Made by a program: the position numbers and the translations under genes
Source: Apostichopus japonicus
Taxonomy: Eukaryota > Echinodermata > Holothuroidea > Aspidochirotida > Stichopodidae
Reading direction: 5' to 3'
Length of the DNA: 64,000 bases
Assembly: GCF_037975245.1 (NCBI RefSeq)
Contig: NC_092561.1
Location: 3,951,001 to 4,015,000 of the forward strand
Notes under the pieces: model-generated
What the model was told of the DNA's origin: nothing
Database searches by the model: none
What the model saw: the letters and a program-made list of their open reading frames with translations, nothing else
Part shown: positions 25,901-38,060 of the stretch, one piece after another
How positions within the stretch are numbered: the stretch's first letter is position 1
Layout: every line of letters starts with the position of its first letter

Positions 25901-28900
25901 GCATCATGTTTGATCTCTAGAGTAAGGCAACATATGTCACCAACAAAGAACTAGTATTGTTCGACACAGGTGACAAACGCCTACAGTGGAATTACGACTT
26001 ACCGATTTCCCAAACCTCTGGACATACAATCAGTGCCCAAAGCCTAGTGGTTAGGGTGTCCACATCTAATAAAAGGGGAGGCCCGGGTTTGAATCCCGGT
26101 GGAGGCTGCAAGTTTTTTTCACTGTTCTGGATTTTCCAACTTGCTACAATTACATGTATGTAAATGTTCAAAGTATCTTTTTCAAGATCCGGCTTTAGGA
26201 ATCACAAATGATTTCGAGTTGGTAAGCATCATGATTGATCTCTAGAGTAAGGCAAAATATGTCACCAAATCAGAACTAGTATTGTTCGATACAGGTGACA
26301 AACGCCTACAGTGTCATAACGACCTTCCTTACCGGTTTCGAACCTCTGGACATAAAATCAGCGTCCATAGCCTAGTGGTTAGGGTGTCTGCGTACAAAGC
26401 GTGAGGCCCGGGTTATATATATATATATATAGATATATGTAGATACTAGATGAGACTAGTGGAACACTAGTAGTTGTAACTCGGAGTTTCACGCTTTGTA
26501 GCGATCTTCAGACAACTCAGAGTTGTCTGAAGATCGCTACAAAGCGTGAAACTCCGAGTTACAACTACTAGTGTTCCACTAGTCTCATCTAGTATCTACA
26601 TATATTCCGCTCTGTCCAATGGACATAGAGCACTCTGCGCCAAGATAGACGCCAACCTACTCTATATATAGATATATATATATATAAATTTATAACATTT
26701 TGTACAATAAACCAGCTGCCTCCATTTCTGATGGTTATCTACACAGTTCTCCATTTGTTTAAACATTGCCCCATCTTAGCAGACTTGTGATAAGCTTATC
26801 TTGGAACCTCAATTGTGGGTTCCCCATCAGGTCTTGATCCACTCGCCAGTTCTGTATGTAGAAGAGCTATGACAAATCTATAGGCCTGACCTATTCCTCA
26901 ACCTTAGCACTTGCAAGAAGAACTTCCTCATCAGAATTCAAATGATCCCATTTAATGTTCAGTTTTATACCTCAGATGTTGTATTACACACAGGTGCTAT
27001 TTAAATATTTGATGGCAATAAAAACTCTGGCATACTGTACATAAGCATACAGCTATGAGACACTGGTTGTTGACTTTTGATCCCTGTTTCCATATGATAA
27101 CTAAATTAATATCTCATGTCACATCAATATCATTTCCAGTTTAAACATAAAACTCTTATTTTGTTTACACTGCCGGGCCTCTTCCAGTGGCCTGCATAAT
27201 ATATTCTTAGTTTTCATGGATGTAGCTCAGCCAACCATGGTGATATATTGAAGATAACACTCTAAAATGATTAAAAACATCTCTTAATTGTTTTCCTATA
27301 TTACATTGTATCCTCTCAATTGATGTCATTATAAATCTCATTAAAAAGATAAATGTATTTGTAACTCTTTCATAAGCTCATAACTTTCATGAACTAACTG
27401 AAAGTAAACAACAAAACAACAGCTCATTTAAATATTTTTAGAGAATTTAAATTATTTTTCTTGCTTTTTATTTTCTTTAGTGGACACCGCTACTAAGACC
27501 ATCGGACCAAAGCAAGGGTCAGGATACACTCACGCATACAACATTGAACCAATCACATTCCATCCGGGCTCTCCTCATACGAATGAATACCCGGTGAGTT
27601 TCATGCTTTACTAATTGGTCTGCATAATGAACTAACATAAAGTGCCTTTATGAGATATCCCTCACACAGAGTTTATTATCATTCCTAATGAAATTATTAC
27701 AAGAAACTAAAGGAAGGGAGAATTAGGGATATTCCCTTTTTCCTGCTTTGACAACAATGGCATTGTTTAAAGAAAAGTTCACATGAGATTAACAATATGA
27801 ATGATTTAGTTTAGTCCATTCAGATTAGAGTTTTAATTTATTGTTTATGTTTTTTACTTTGTTAGATCTTGCCAAATATCCTCTGTGATTATAAATATAG
27901 GGTTGTGAAGTAAATTAAAGAGGTCTGTTATATTTGCAGTATGTTAACATCTCCTTTCATGCATATGTATCAGCACACAATGGTTAATACCGCATATTTT
28001 TTTTTCACAAAAATGTTATTTAAGTAGGTCTGGTATATTACTTTGTTTATTATTTCTAACAAACAAAGCAATTTCAGTGAAAAATGAATGGATCTGCTCA
28101 AATCATTTCAGAAATTTTGGACAATACATGAAACCACTTTTCTTTTTTGTAAAGGGCTTAGACTGATAGCCTTTGATTGATAACTCATAGAAAAGCATAT
28201 TAGTGTTGCTGTACAGGGAGTGAGGTTCAATATGCATTGAAATAATAATAATCAGCAGTTATTTTTACGACACTTAAGCTACCAAAAATGTGGGAGAAAA
28301 ATATTTTATTTCTTATTATATATATTGAAAAAAAAATTCATATTATATTATATTATTGTAAAATATTTCTCAAATTTTTATCTCTTTTACATTTCAGGGT
28401 TTCTTCACCTATCGTCCTACTGGGGTCAGCGTCATGAAGACAGCGTACTTGCCCTCAGAATTCATGAATGTAAGTCTCAACTTTTGTAACTAGATAAAGT
28501 AAATCAGTTCCTTTACAATTACTTCAGTACTTGCCCTCAGAATTCAAGAAATTTCATCACTGCTAGATAAAGTATATCAGTTCCTTTAACAAGTACATCG
28601 GTATGAGCCTGAATAAAATGTATTGTAAATTTAGATATGGAATCCACAACATGATATAATATCAAACATAATTGCGCAATCTACAGGGTATTCCACGGTC
28701 TCTTTGCAAACAAAGGCTTGTTGTTAATTGCCTTGTTCTATTTATTTATTTTGCTATAAATATATATGCGTGGGATTGTCAAAATCTTACTTAAGTACAA
28801 AGAGTGGCATGTGTTATTCTATTCTGCCTACAGTCCTCATTTCTTGAATCAATATGATGGATTAAGTAATCATAATATGTTCATAATTAATCAAAACCTT

Positions 28901-31900
28901 CTCATTTAATTATAATTAGGGAGATGAGAAGTTACCAGTGATCACCAGCCGATCTGTCAGGGATACAGGATTCACTCATGAGAAAGCCAAACCGTTATAT
29001 GTGAACAGAGTAATGGGAGATGTAAGTCAAAATGGATTTTTATGAAGATTTCAAATTAATCACCACCTCTTTAACTAGCCAATCACTCCTTTAAGTTCAG
29101 TAATTATGTTATATTATAGTTTATTATAGTATATATTATAGTCAATTGACATTTAATATCCCATCAATTAAATAATTAATTATCGATTAATCAGAGAAGT
29201 TCAAAATATGTAACTCTGTTTTGTTTAAACTGAGACTTAATTGGCTATCCACGTAAATGAACTAGTATGTTAATCTCTTCCCCCACGGTCTGGTTTTGAA
29301 AAATATCAAAACCGACATCACAAATGGCTCATAAATCTATATGTTATAAATATTCATATGTTTCACTTCTTACAGAATTTCTACAGACAGGGATGTCAAG
29401 AAGAAAATTTAGATTTTAAGTTAACGAAAAGCTGACATTAGTTTAAAATGTCTGTTCAAACACATGCAGAAAAGTGATGTTCGATAAGGAAGCTAGGTCA
29501 TTGGATTTCAGCAGTATCGTGAAATGTTTCTCTTCAAAATGATCCACATTATCAAGAATGATTTCAGAGGGACCACACTTCCCCACCCCACCCTACCCCC
29601 ACTTTCCCAATCTACCCCACCACATCCCCGCCCACCACCACATCCCCACCACCACATCCCCACCCCACCACCACATCCCCACCCCACCACCGCATTCCCA
29701 CCCCACCACCGCATTCCCACCCCACCACCACATCCCCGCCACATCACCACATCCCCACCCCATCACCACCCTACCACCACCTCCCCACTCCACCCCACCA
29801 CCTGCACTTCCCAACCCCCATTTTACACCGTCTCTTCCCACTCCTAGATAGAACAACTAAAATGGCAAATTCATTTACCATTTTGACTATTTACTCAAAA
29901 GATGATCCTGTCATGGAAATGTTACAGGGTTAGTATTTTCTCCAAAGTTTGCAAGTATTGTTATTTAATTTTGTTTTTACATAACTTTCATAAATGTTGT
30001 TAATATTTTTTGAATCAGGCCTACACCAAGCTAGGGGAGGTGCCCTCAGCTGTAGGTGAGAGGACCAAGAAGCTGGACCCTGCTGAATATCTGAACATGA
30101 CGAACCCAAATAATCACTCGACGATCACCAGTAAATCTTTCCAAGGAGAGCAAAGACCATCACCTTCTGAAAGCCAAAGGTTGCAGAGATATTACGTGGG
30201 CAGCAAGGTGTGTTATCATTATGTTTGCAATTATTACAGTAATGGATTGACCAGCAAGGTGTGTTATCATTATGTTTGCAATTATTACAGTAATGGATTG
30301 GGCAGTGGGTTGTGGTCTTAGTTACATAACAAGTAGTACTGTATCACACAGAAATCATACTCAAGCAGTACTATATTACACTGAAACCATATTCTAGCAG
30401 TACCATATTACACTGTAACCATATTCAAGCAGTACCGTATTACACTGTAACCATATTCAAGCAGTACGGTATTACACTGTAACCATATTCAAGCAGTACT
30501 ATATTACACTGTAACCATATTCAAGCAGTACCGTATTACACTGTATACATATTCAAGCAGTACCGTATCACACTGTAACCATATTCAAGCAGTACGGTAT
30601 TACACTGTAACCATATTCAAGCAGTACGGTAGTACACTGTAACCATATTCAAGCAGTACTTTATTACACTGTAACCATATTGAAGCAGTACCGTATTACA
30701 CTGTAACCATATTCAAGCAGTACGGTATTACACTGTAACCATATTCAAGCAGTACGGAAGTACACTGTAACCATATTCAAGCAGTACCATATTACACTGT
30801 AACCATATTCAAGCAGTACCATATTACACTGTAACCATATTCAAGCAGTACCATATTACACTGTAACCATATTCAACCAGTACCGTATTACACTGTAACT
30901 ATATTCAAGCAGTACTATATTACACTGTAACCATATTCAAGCAGTACCGTATGACACAGTAACCATATTCAAGCAGTACCATATTACACTGTAACCATAT
31001 TCAAGCAGTACTGTATTACACTGTAACCATATTCAAGCAGTACTGTATTACACTGTAACCATATTCAAGCAGTACCCTATGACACAGTAACAATATTCAA
31101 GCAGTACTATATGACACAATAACATTATTAAAGCAGTACCATATTACACTGTAACTATATTCAAGCAGTACCGTAGTACACTGTAACCATATTCAAGCAG
31201 TACTATATTACACTGTATCCATATACAAGCAGTACTGTATCACACTGTAACCATATTCAAGCAGTACGGTAGTACACAGAAATCACATTCAAGCAGTATA
31301 CCGTATGACACAGTAACCATATTCAAGCAGTACGGTAGTACGTACTGTAACCATATTCAAGCATGCAGTACTGTATTACACTGTAACCATATTCAAGCAG
31401 TACTGCATTACATCACCATATAAAAGCCACACCGTATATACAAACAATATAAAAGCATCAGTTTAGTAACATTAAGACAGCGTTGTATTACATAACTTTG
31501 TAAATGTATCTCTATAGTGCACTACAAAATGAAGTCAGCACTGTGTTATATTGCTCAGGCAATCCTTACTATTGGTTGATAATGCCAGCCATGAAGTCTA
31601 CCATTGTATACTTAAAGTACAATATGGCAGTTTTTAGTTCCTACTTGTTGACATTACTGTGGAATGTTTTTGGGATTTTCGTCATATATTGAACGTCTGT
31701 GATGACGATAACACAAGAAGCTAATGTATAATTTAGGTTCAAGTATATACACAGCAGCTGTGACATAGCAAACACAATTTGCAGTAACCAAATATGCCAA
31801 GAATAACTATTTCAGCTTCACAAAGAGTTTACTCAGATTCTTTGTAAAGTGAAACACTCTCTTCAATGTAGTAAAGCAGCATTGGAATTATCATAGAAGA

Positions 31901-34146
31901 CTTCCTCATAAAAGTTGAACTTTCTAACAGTTCATTGCTTGTTTGAGGTAGGGGTACTATGCCAGTCACCCCTCCCCCCCCACCTCACCCTACCCCTTTC
32001 AACATACTACATATTCAAAGTGCCTCCCTAAGTATACATTTGTACCATGTTAGCTGTATATTAAAGTTTTTGGTGGGCATACCATTAGTTAATTATTTTA
32101 ATCTAGTGTAATTTAAAAGAAAAATTACGATTGTTTTATGTTTTCAAATTTGAAGTATAGCATGAATTAAATTCTTTCATTTCGACAGGAATTATCAGGC
32201 TACAGTGACAACAATGATAAGCCACAGGTCCAGATACCCACTGAGCCTTATAGATGGATAACCCATTATGATACAAGGTAAATATTATGTTGTATGTGGT
32301 TAATAATATGATTATACCCTACTGGCATTTGCAGTAGGCCTACCTTTATCTGTTCCTTTCACCCAGCAATTTAATGTTAACAAACTTAACTTCAAATTCC
32401 AATTGGGGATATAAAGACTGACAAATGCATGCTACCTACACTGAATATGATATGATGTTGTGCAGAGCTGATAAGATATGGAATGACAGGGGATCAATAA
32501 GGGGGCCCTAGAAAATGATATAAAGAATCAGTGGCGGAGCTAGGCGTATTGGTCAGAGAATGGTCTGTAGGGGCGCTTTTGACTCTATCTAAGCGGAGCG
32601 CCACCACAGGTTGGCGCGGAGCATCCGCCCCCCCCTGACTGTATGGACGCTCTGCCACTGTAAAGAATATATTATAGTGTGTACTCCTTTTTATAATATA
32701 CTTAAGGAGATGAGGAGAGTAAAATTACAAGGCCCTGGTGAGATAATTGTCTCTGGGAACCAATGTGGACCTTGATGCCTCTGTTGTTATTACAATGATA
32801 TATACTGTATGACACATAGGAGGCCCTGGTGAGATAATTGTCTCTGGGACCCAATATGGACTTTGATGCCTCTGTTGTTATTAAAATGATCTATACTGTA
32901 TGTAACATAGGAGGCCCTGGTGAGATAATTGCCTCTTTGACCCAATGTGGACCTTGATGCCTCTGTTGTTATTAAAATGATCTATACTGTATGTAACATA
33001 GGAGGCCCTGGTGAGATAATTGCCTCTTTGACCCAATGTAGACCTTGATGCCTCTGTTGTCAATAAAATATACTGTATACAGCCTTGCAGTCTATGTTAA
33101 CCACTAGGGATATGTATTTATTATCCTTGATGAGAGCATTCTATAATGTTATGAGAGACATATCTGCCAATGTGTCACATCTACTATTCACCTCATTATG
33201 ATGAGTATAACCTTGTGTGTTTTGTCTTTAGATTCTATGATATGAACCCGAAGGGCAAGGCCAGAGCAGGTAGGACATTTGGTACAATCCAGGATCAACT
33301 TCCTGATGGATTCACAAAGAGTACTGCTGTCCACTCCTTTGGTCCAGAGCTGAACACTACAGACCAACTACGCAGACTACATCCCTATGTTGCCAGGTAA
33401 CTAAACCAAACAGAAAATATATATGTTAAAATTTATGGTATCTGATAACTGCAATCAATCACCAAGTTTATGAAACCAAAGACATGATAAACCTTATATT
33501 CAGTTTAGGGGTAGGGGAGGGGGGGGGTCAAAGAGAGGTAGTCGTAAGGGGCTGTGAGTTAGAAGGAATGCACATGACCAAGTTTTAGTTATTGTTTCCT
33601 CAAAATGTTGATTGAGTAAAAAACCCATAATGCAATAGTTAAACTTAGTTTGCAAGTTTGTAAAAACTCTCAGGGTCAGATGGCATTTAGGTCATCATGA
33701 ACAACTTTATTCAGACGTACGAGGTATACCCTCAGTTAATGAAATATCCCTTTATCAGTTCTTATGTGGGCTCTAAGTTTCATTAATTGCATTCCATTAC
33801 AGAATATGAATATAAATTTGTAATTTAATAAACTGACACTAATTACATAAATATTACACAAAATGGAGTTCTAAGTTTTTGTTCAGCGAAGCAACAATTT
33901 GTAGGCCCAAATATCCAAGGAGCTTCTATACAGTGATGTCTATATGTTGACCAAAAAGTGTTTTTCATTTGCCAGTGTAAACTCCAGATCAACTTCTGCT
34001 ACATTTCAACACTGACAAATCTTTATTCATTTACTTTGTCACACAGGAGCATCAAAGCACGAGACCGTTATTACGACGACCACACCCACGACGCCAAGAA
34101 ATCAGTGACCTTTAACCCTGTTCCACAAGTCATGGCTAGTGTGTAA
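22688..34146 (+). CDS. SAXO4: Stabilizer of axonemal microtubules 4 / protein phosphatase 1 regulatory subunit 32
   Basis: Complete 466-residue coding region in 11 exons: 22688-22911, 23463-23616, 24606-24737, 25633-25693, 27481-27593, 28398-28469, 28920-29021, 30019-30207, 32189-32277, 33232-33396, 34047-34146. All junctions are GT-AG and phases match. The N-terminus (MKFYSTTYAASY, GTGYQSNFRPGV, LDNPAIG) and the VRKVCVDTRDHG and SLENSAHGPSFM blocks match vertebrate SAXO4/PPP1R32 as I remember it (human about 425 residues). A G-[YF]-T motif recurs at 112-114, 205-207, 269-271 and 405-407, with a variant GYQ at 51-53; the family is tied to ciliary microtubules. A KSVTF sequence at 452-456 fits the PP1-docking RVxF consensus. 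The start is the first ATG after an acceptor at 22665. The gene is head-to-head with the VWA gene and tail-to-tail with the DAG lipase. Confidence 0.88.
23463..23616 (+). CDS. SAXO4: SAXO4 exon 2
   Basis: Residues 76-126, starting KILQGNYNSITKVDF and including GSGFTRQDP. The acceptor is CAATAG and the donor GTAAGT. Phase 2 in and 0 out. Confidence 0.85.
23700..24260. repeat. ~26-bp minisatellite with higher-order structure
   Basis: The unit AGAACAACATGATGAGAATG plus a 6-base variable end (AAGGT or AACGC types) is repeated about 18 times. A longer block with GTGCAAGATATATGGTGGGA recurs near 23668, 23847 and 24119. It lies in SAXO4 intron 2. Confidence 0.85.
24606..24737 (+). CDS. SAXO4: SAXO4 exon 3
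   Basis: Residues 127-170, VRKVCVDTRDHG to SLENSAH, the best-conserved block with vertebrate PPP1R32. Phase 0-0. Confidence 0.87.
25633..25693 (+). CDS. SAXO4: SAXO4 exon 4
   Basis: Residues 171-190, GPSFMSTENKVRYQ and onward. Of two neighbouring GT donors, the one after 25693 (GTAAGT) keeps the frame with exon 5. Confidence 0.83.
25737..26414 (+). mobile_element. Tandem pair of tRNA-derived SINE-like units
   Basis: Two ~330-360-bp copies share AGATCCGGCTTTAGGAATCA, GATCTCTAGAGTAAGGCAA and ACAGGTGACAAACGCCTACA, each followed by a tRNA-like segment (about 26035-26108 and 26360-26414). Copy 1 has an A-box-like TAGTGGTTAGGGTGT and a B-box-like GGTTTGAATCC. Copy 2 is cut at GGCCCGGGTT by a TA-rich insertion. 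Lies in SAXO4 intron 4. Confidence 0.7.
26412..26690. mobile_element. Fold-back element with perfect 173-bp palindrome
   Basis: Positions 26433-26605 form a perfect palindrome: two 86-base arms around a single A at 26519. Its right flank (26606-26668) carries GCACTCTGCGCCAAGATAGA, shared with the element at 11.25 kb. TA repeats border both sides. Confidence 0.82.
27481..27593 (+). CDS. SAXO4: SAXO4 exon 5
   Basis: Residues 192-228, containing IGPKQGSGYTHAYN, which parallels IGAKEGSGFTEES in the vertebrate protein (from memory). Confidence 0.86.
28398..28469 (+). CDS. SAXO4: SAXO4 exon 6
   Basis: Residues 229-252, GFFTYRPTGVSVMKTAYLPS and onward, phase 0-0, TTTCAG acceptor. Confidence 0.84.
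28920..29021 (+). CDS. SAXO4: SAXO4 exon 7
   Basis: Residues 253-286, GDEKLPVITSRSVRDTGFTH and onward, phase 0-0, another G-F-T repeat. Confidence 0.84.
29577..29850. repeat. C/A-rich minisatellite (CACCCCACCACCACATCC type)
   Basis: A strand-asymmetric array of CCCACCACCACATCC-like units, open in several frames on both strands. The predicted Pro/His/Thr or Gly/Trp/Met peptides are low-complexity by-products. Located in SAXO4 intron 7. Confidence 0.85.
30019..30207 (+). CDS. SAXO4: SAXO4 exon 8
   Basis: Residues 287-349, ending SQRLQRYYVGSK. The donor GTGTGT is weak, and the donor context is repeated about 50 bp downstream. Phase 0-0. Confidence 0.83.
30199..30301. repeat. 50-bp duplication spanning the SAXO4 exon 8 donor
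   Basis: CCAGCAAGGTGTGTTATCAT and the sequence through AATTATTACAGTAATGGATTG occurs twice head-to-tail. The first copy contains the AAG/GTGTGT donor used by exon 8. Confidence 0.75.
30335..31425. repeat. 32-bp minisatellite, about 33 copies
   Basis: The unit is TATTACACTGTAACCATATT followed by CAAGCAGTACCG. Most changes fall at the GTAC-N-(T)A position. It fills the centre of SAXO4 intron 8. Confidence 0.92.
32189..32277 (+). CDS. SAXO4: SAXO4 exon 9
   Basis: Residues 350-378, ELSGYSDNNDKPQ to RWITHYDT, phase 0 in and 2 out. Confidence 0.82.
32529..32660. mobile_element. 132-bp hAT MITE with exact 8-bp target-site duplication
   Basis: Ends CAGTGGCGGAGC at the left and GCTCTGCCACTG at the right (one mismatch as inverted repeats), flanked by TAAAGAAT at 32521-32528 and 32661-32668. 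It lies in SAXO4 intron 9. Confidence 0.88.
32735..33075. repeat. ~90-105-bp tandem repeat, about 4 copies
   Basis: The unit contains GGAGGCCCTGGTGAGATAAT and GACCTTGATGCCTCTGTTGT. It lies in SAXO4 intron 9, ending about 160 bases before exon 10. Confidence 0.85.
33232..33396 (+). CDS. SAXO4: SAXO4 exon 10
   Basis: Residues 380-433, including PDGFTKSTAVHSFG and LRRLHPYVA. The latter matches the SLRHLHPHVGR block of the vertebrate protein (from memory). Confidence 0.86.
34047..34146 (+). CDS. SAXO4: SAXO4 exon 11 (terminal)
   Basis: Residues 435-466 and a TAA stop. It carries the KKSVTF motif, a consensus PP1-docking sequence, ten residues before the C-terminus. Confidence 0.84.
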
Positions 34147-37100
34147 CTGCCGAATACCACCAGCCTCTTACGCAGTCCTCTCGTTTACCTTTCAACTTTT
34201 ATCGATTCCTTTCAAAATTAATCCCGTCGGTGCGATTGTCTTCATCAATTTTCCTCTCATAAGATGCTTTGATCTGTAAATGCTTGTCCAAATATTTGTT
34301 TGCATGTGCAATGTCTATACTGTTGAATTTCATAGTAAAACCATGTGATTGAATATCAAAATACCTCTATATTAGTCCTTTACTTACTATTTGTGCAAAG
34401 CCTATCGTATGAAATAATCAGTTTTTGAAAAAATTCATTATGTCTTCTCAATAACAGCAATTAATTATTCATGATGTGTGCTGCATCCAGGTTTGGGTGA
34501 TGTTACTTTGTAAATTTTGTTGAAAAACGCTATTTTTAAATTGGTTACTATCTGATTCCTTACATTATACATTCATAAGATTGAACATTATACATTTTAT
34601 AATGATATTGTTATATTAAAATTAGGTGCAAAAATCTTCTTCTTAACTAAATTTAATTCGTAAGTAAAAGAACAACTTAGAATATAGTTAAGGAGCAAGG
34701 GCACTACAATTTGGTCCATGTACTACTTAGGAAATAAGTCAGAGTTTGAGATAAAAAAAAGGAAATGTATGTTAAAGGAGCAGTCAGAATCTCAACTTGT
34801 GTAAAACTACATATTTTTTGTATTTGATTCAATGTGAAATGCATGAATGTTTATTATATACGATACCTCAAAAATTACCAACATTTATTTTATTTTAAAT
34901 GAAACCCCAAATGTTGCTTTGACTTACAAGCTATAAATATTAATGAAGCATGCTTGCATGTACATGAAAGCTCACAGGTGGTTTGTCCTGAATAGTATAT
35001 GCAACATGGACTAAAACAATGACTGTTTAAGTGTCCAACTAGAGCAAACTCAATCAATCTGGTTTGATCATTTCAGAGATAATTTCAGACAGAGACACGG
35101 AGGTGAATCGATTCTGTCAGGAGACATCGACCACCAAACAGCTCAATCTGTAATTCAGATTTATGACACAATTTTAATTCTTCAAATATTTTGAATGTAT
35201 TGAGAATAAACTAAAACTGGCTGAATTATTCACAAATAAGTCTCAATTGATGATGAAGGGAGCTGCAACTATTGGCAGGTTTAATCATTTTCAACTAGAC
35301 ACTGTTTGTTTTAGTAAAGAGATGGGCTGAAAACCCACTTACATTGCTGGTTAAGTAGTATGTTTCTATTGGACTTAAAATCCAACCTCTGCTACACAGG
35401 TATACACACAAGCAGTATTTACACAAAGGCATTTTTAAAATATTTAGATTACAGAATTAGTGTCCTCTACCTCCACCCCCCGCCTAAACCCTCCACTTCC
35501 CCCATCACATGCCAACTTGATTTAATTTGTACCCGATGTGTGGATGTATATTACTCGGGTACACTTTGCATTTCACACAGATTTCACAACATAACCGGAT
35601 AAATGATCTGTTTTTGTAATCCACTTTAAAGACAGATTGATGTGTTGGGTAATGACATTTCCCACCATGCAATAGAACATGTTGGACACAGTAGTCAGTA
35701 GTGTCACATTAATGTCACAGTATGTACACACAAGATGGTGCAATCAGCTGGTAACCATTCTGATGACATTATGGCAACACCTATTTCAGTCAGCATTTTG
35801 CATGCACATTAGGCTATGAAAGTTTTGTAGGGTCTGGGTGTTTTTTAAACTTTTTTTCCAAAAGTAACTTATTTTCTGGCATTGTTAGCTTACATTGTTT
35901 ATGTCCATGTATGTACTGGCGTGGTGGGAAATGTTACAATTACAAACATTTAACACTGTTGTTTGTAAACCTCACCTTGAGCTTAATATGGTCGCTATGT
36001 TACTATAAAATTTCTTACATGCTATGCAAATGTTTTTTTCCTAATCAGCTGCTCTACATAAATAGCTTTCATCCATATTTTAATATTTCATTCCTTAACC
36101 TTCTTAATCAAGAATGGTCATAACTATATATGTAATGACACTGTGTATATTTTTGCTTGAAATTATCTACTTTCAAACTTCCTGTGAACCTTTCCTGCAT
36201 GCCAACAATCTGAAAAAGAATTAATATATGATAAAGCAAATGTATAACAATGTGTTACACACTCTCTTTTTTGTGAACTCTTTTTTTCTTGTATTTTCAA
36301 CTACCATCATTACACAGTGGAAAACACAGGAAGCTTTCCTGGGAAGCTCTCTTTTACTGGTTAACTTGGATAAATTGTTCCACTTTGACCATCATATTCC
36401 ATTAGTGGGTAAGGCTAGGGGTCTGAGGTAGGCCTCTTACTGACTTGACCAATAGCCTTTCACGAACCAAACTTTCTCACAACATAATTCACATTTATCA
36501 AACTGGTGTGTTTTACAACTACTGATCATTACTCAGCATATTAATTAATGTTAATTTATTTCAGTTGGTTGCAATAATAGGATATAAAGCCTTTTGTCTT
36601 TAATCACACTCGTTAGTGTAGCAGTCTTTACACAGGAATCAAGAAGACAGGACAGGTGGTAATGGTAGAATATTTAGTACTTTATTCCATACTCTCTCCA
36701 TTCAAAGCACACTGTTACCATGGAGATGATACAAACATCTCGACACGGTGTGACTGTACTATAATGATACACAATCCACTCGTCTCAAAGTTGGTTAAAG
36801 GAGCTGCCTCAGATACAAAATTAGCAGCAGTAGTGTAAGAATTGACTGACCAAAGTACAATATATACAAAATAACAAACTACATACCAAACAATTGCACA
36901 GTCATATTGAATGATAAAAAATAAAGAAAAGAGTTTGTGTTAAATTACACAAGATTTGGCTGATATAGGTATAAACTACAAACTATGCAATCATTCTACT
37001 TAAAAATGTTAATAGAAATTGTAAAATATATAAAAGGAGAAAAATACATGATTTGTGGTAGGCCAAGTAAACAAATATGAATGGATCAAACAATTATTTA

Positions 37101-38050
37101 CATAGCAAGTAGATTCAAAGGAGAAACGGTCATTGTTTTATGATGCTAACAGGGCAACATTTAAATCTGGAAAATCAAGTTGCCTTACACATATATATAT
37201 ATGATATGATATGGTCAGCTCATTTTAAGATATCACTAAGAAAGGAGACTCCTTGAAATCCAAAGTCGCCCCTCCCTCGCCCGTCATCCACCCCCTACAC
37301 CCCGAACACAGGATATTTGAATATCCAAGCCACCGACTCTTCAAAATGCTACAGTTTGTTTTTACTTACCACAATACAAAGGTCGTCATGGTAATTTAAC
37401 AATATATATAATAGCCCTATAGTATATGTGGGTTGCTGAGATGTAAATTGATACGTTTATCAAAGTAATATGATATTTACATATCATAAACAGGTCCTTG
37501 TGTATGAGTTTGACACCCAGAATATGTATGTTTAAAAAGTACAAAGTCAATCCTTATCAAGTGGTTTACATCAGCTAAGAAAACATAAGCAACTAAACAT
37601 AGTATGAATATGAAAACCTGGTTACTTCTTTTAGGATATATATCAGACATTATAATATTTGCATTATTCTTAAACTCACCACTGATCAATTTCAAATCAT
37701 GTAAAGAGCTTGCGTCAGATACTGGGGCTGAGGTAATTACACCCACCAAGCCGGAACAATCAAAATTATAAAATAATAAAATCTAGTTAGTTTCATTTTT
37801 ACTGTGAATCTGAGACCATATCTTGAACATATTCTGTGATATTTATCTTTACGATGCTTAGTAAACATGTATCACTGTTTTCAAGTAGATTAAGAACAGA
37901 CCCAGTCTATAACAGATTGGGTTTCTAGGAAGCATTGCATGCACTATTTATAGGTTCTGATTGCCAAGAAACTGAGACAAAAGTGGCACAGCAAGTTGTT
38001 TCAGACCAGGAATTGATACCTGTCATTACTTTTTATAAAGAACACGTTAA
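34147..38050. other. SAXO4 3'-UTR and intergenic DNA
   Basis: AT-rich sequence with no recognisable exon. An AATAAA at 35205-35210 and weaker ATTAAA variants upstream are candidate poly(A) signals for SAXO4. A TA-rich microsatellite lies near 37190. Nothing else is supported up to the U2-like element. Confidence 0.4.
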
Positions 38051-38060
38051 TAATATCATA

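Noticed and set aside
26035-26108. A genuine tRNA gene
   Set aside because: The A- and B-box-like motifs are present, but the acceptor and anticodon stems do not form convincingly, and the segment sits inside a longer repeated unit, as in SINEs.
29508-29856. Pro/His-rich and Gly/Trp-rich open frames around 29.5-29.85 kb
   Set aside because: These are low-complexity products of a C/A-rich minisatellite, open in four frames at once.
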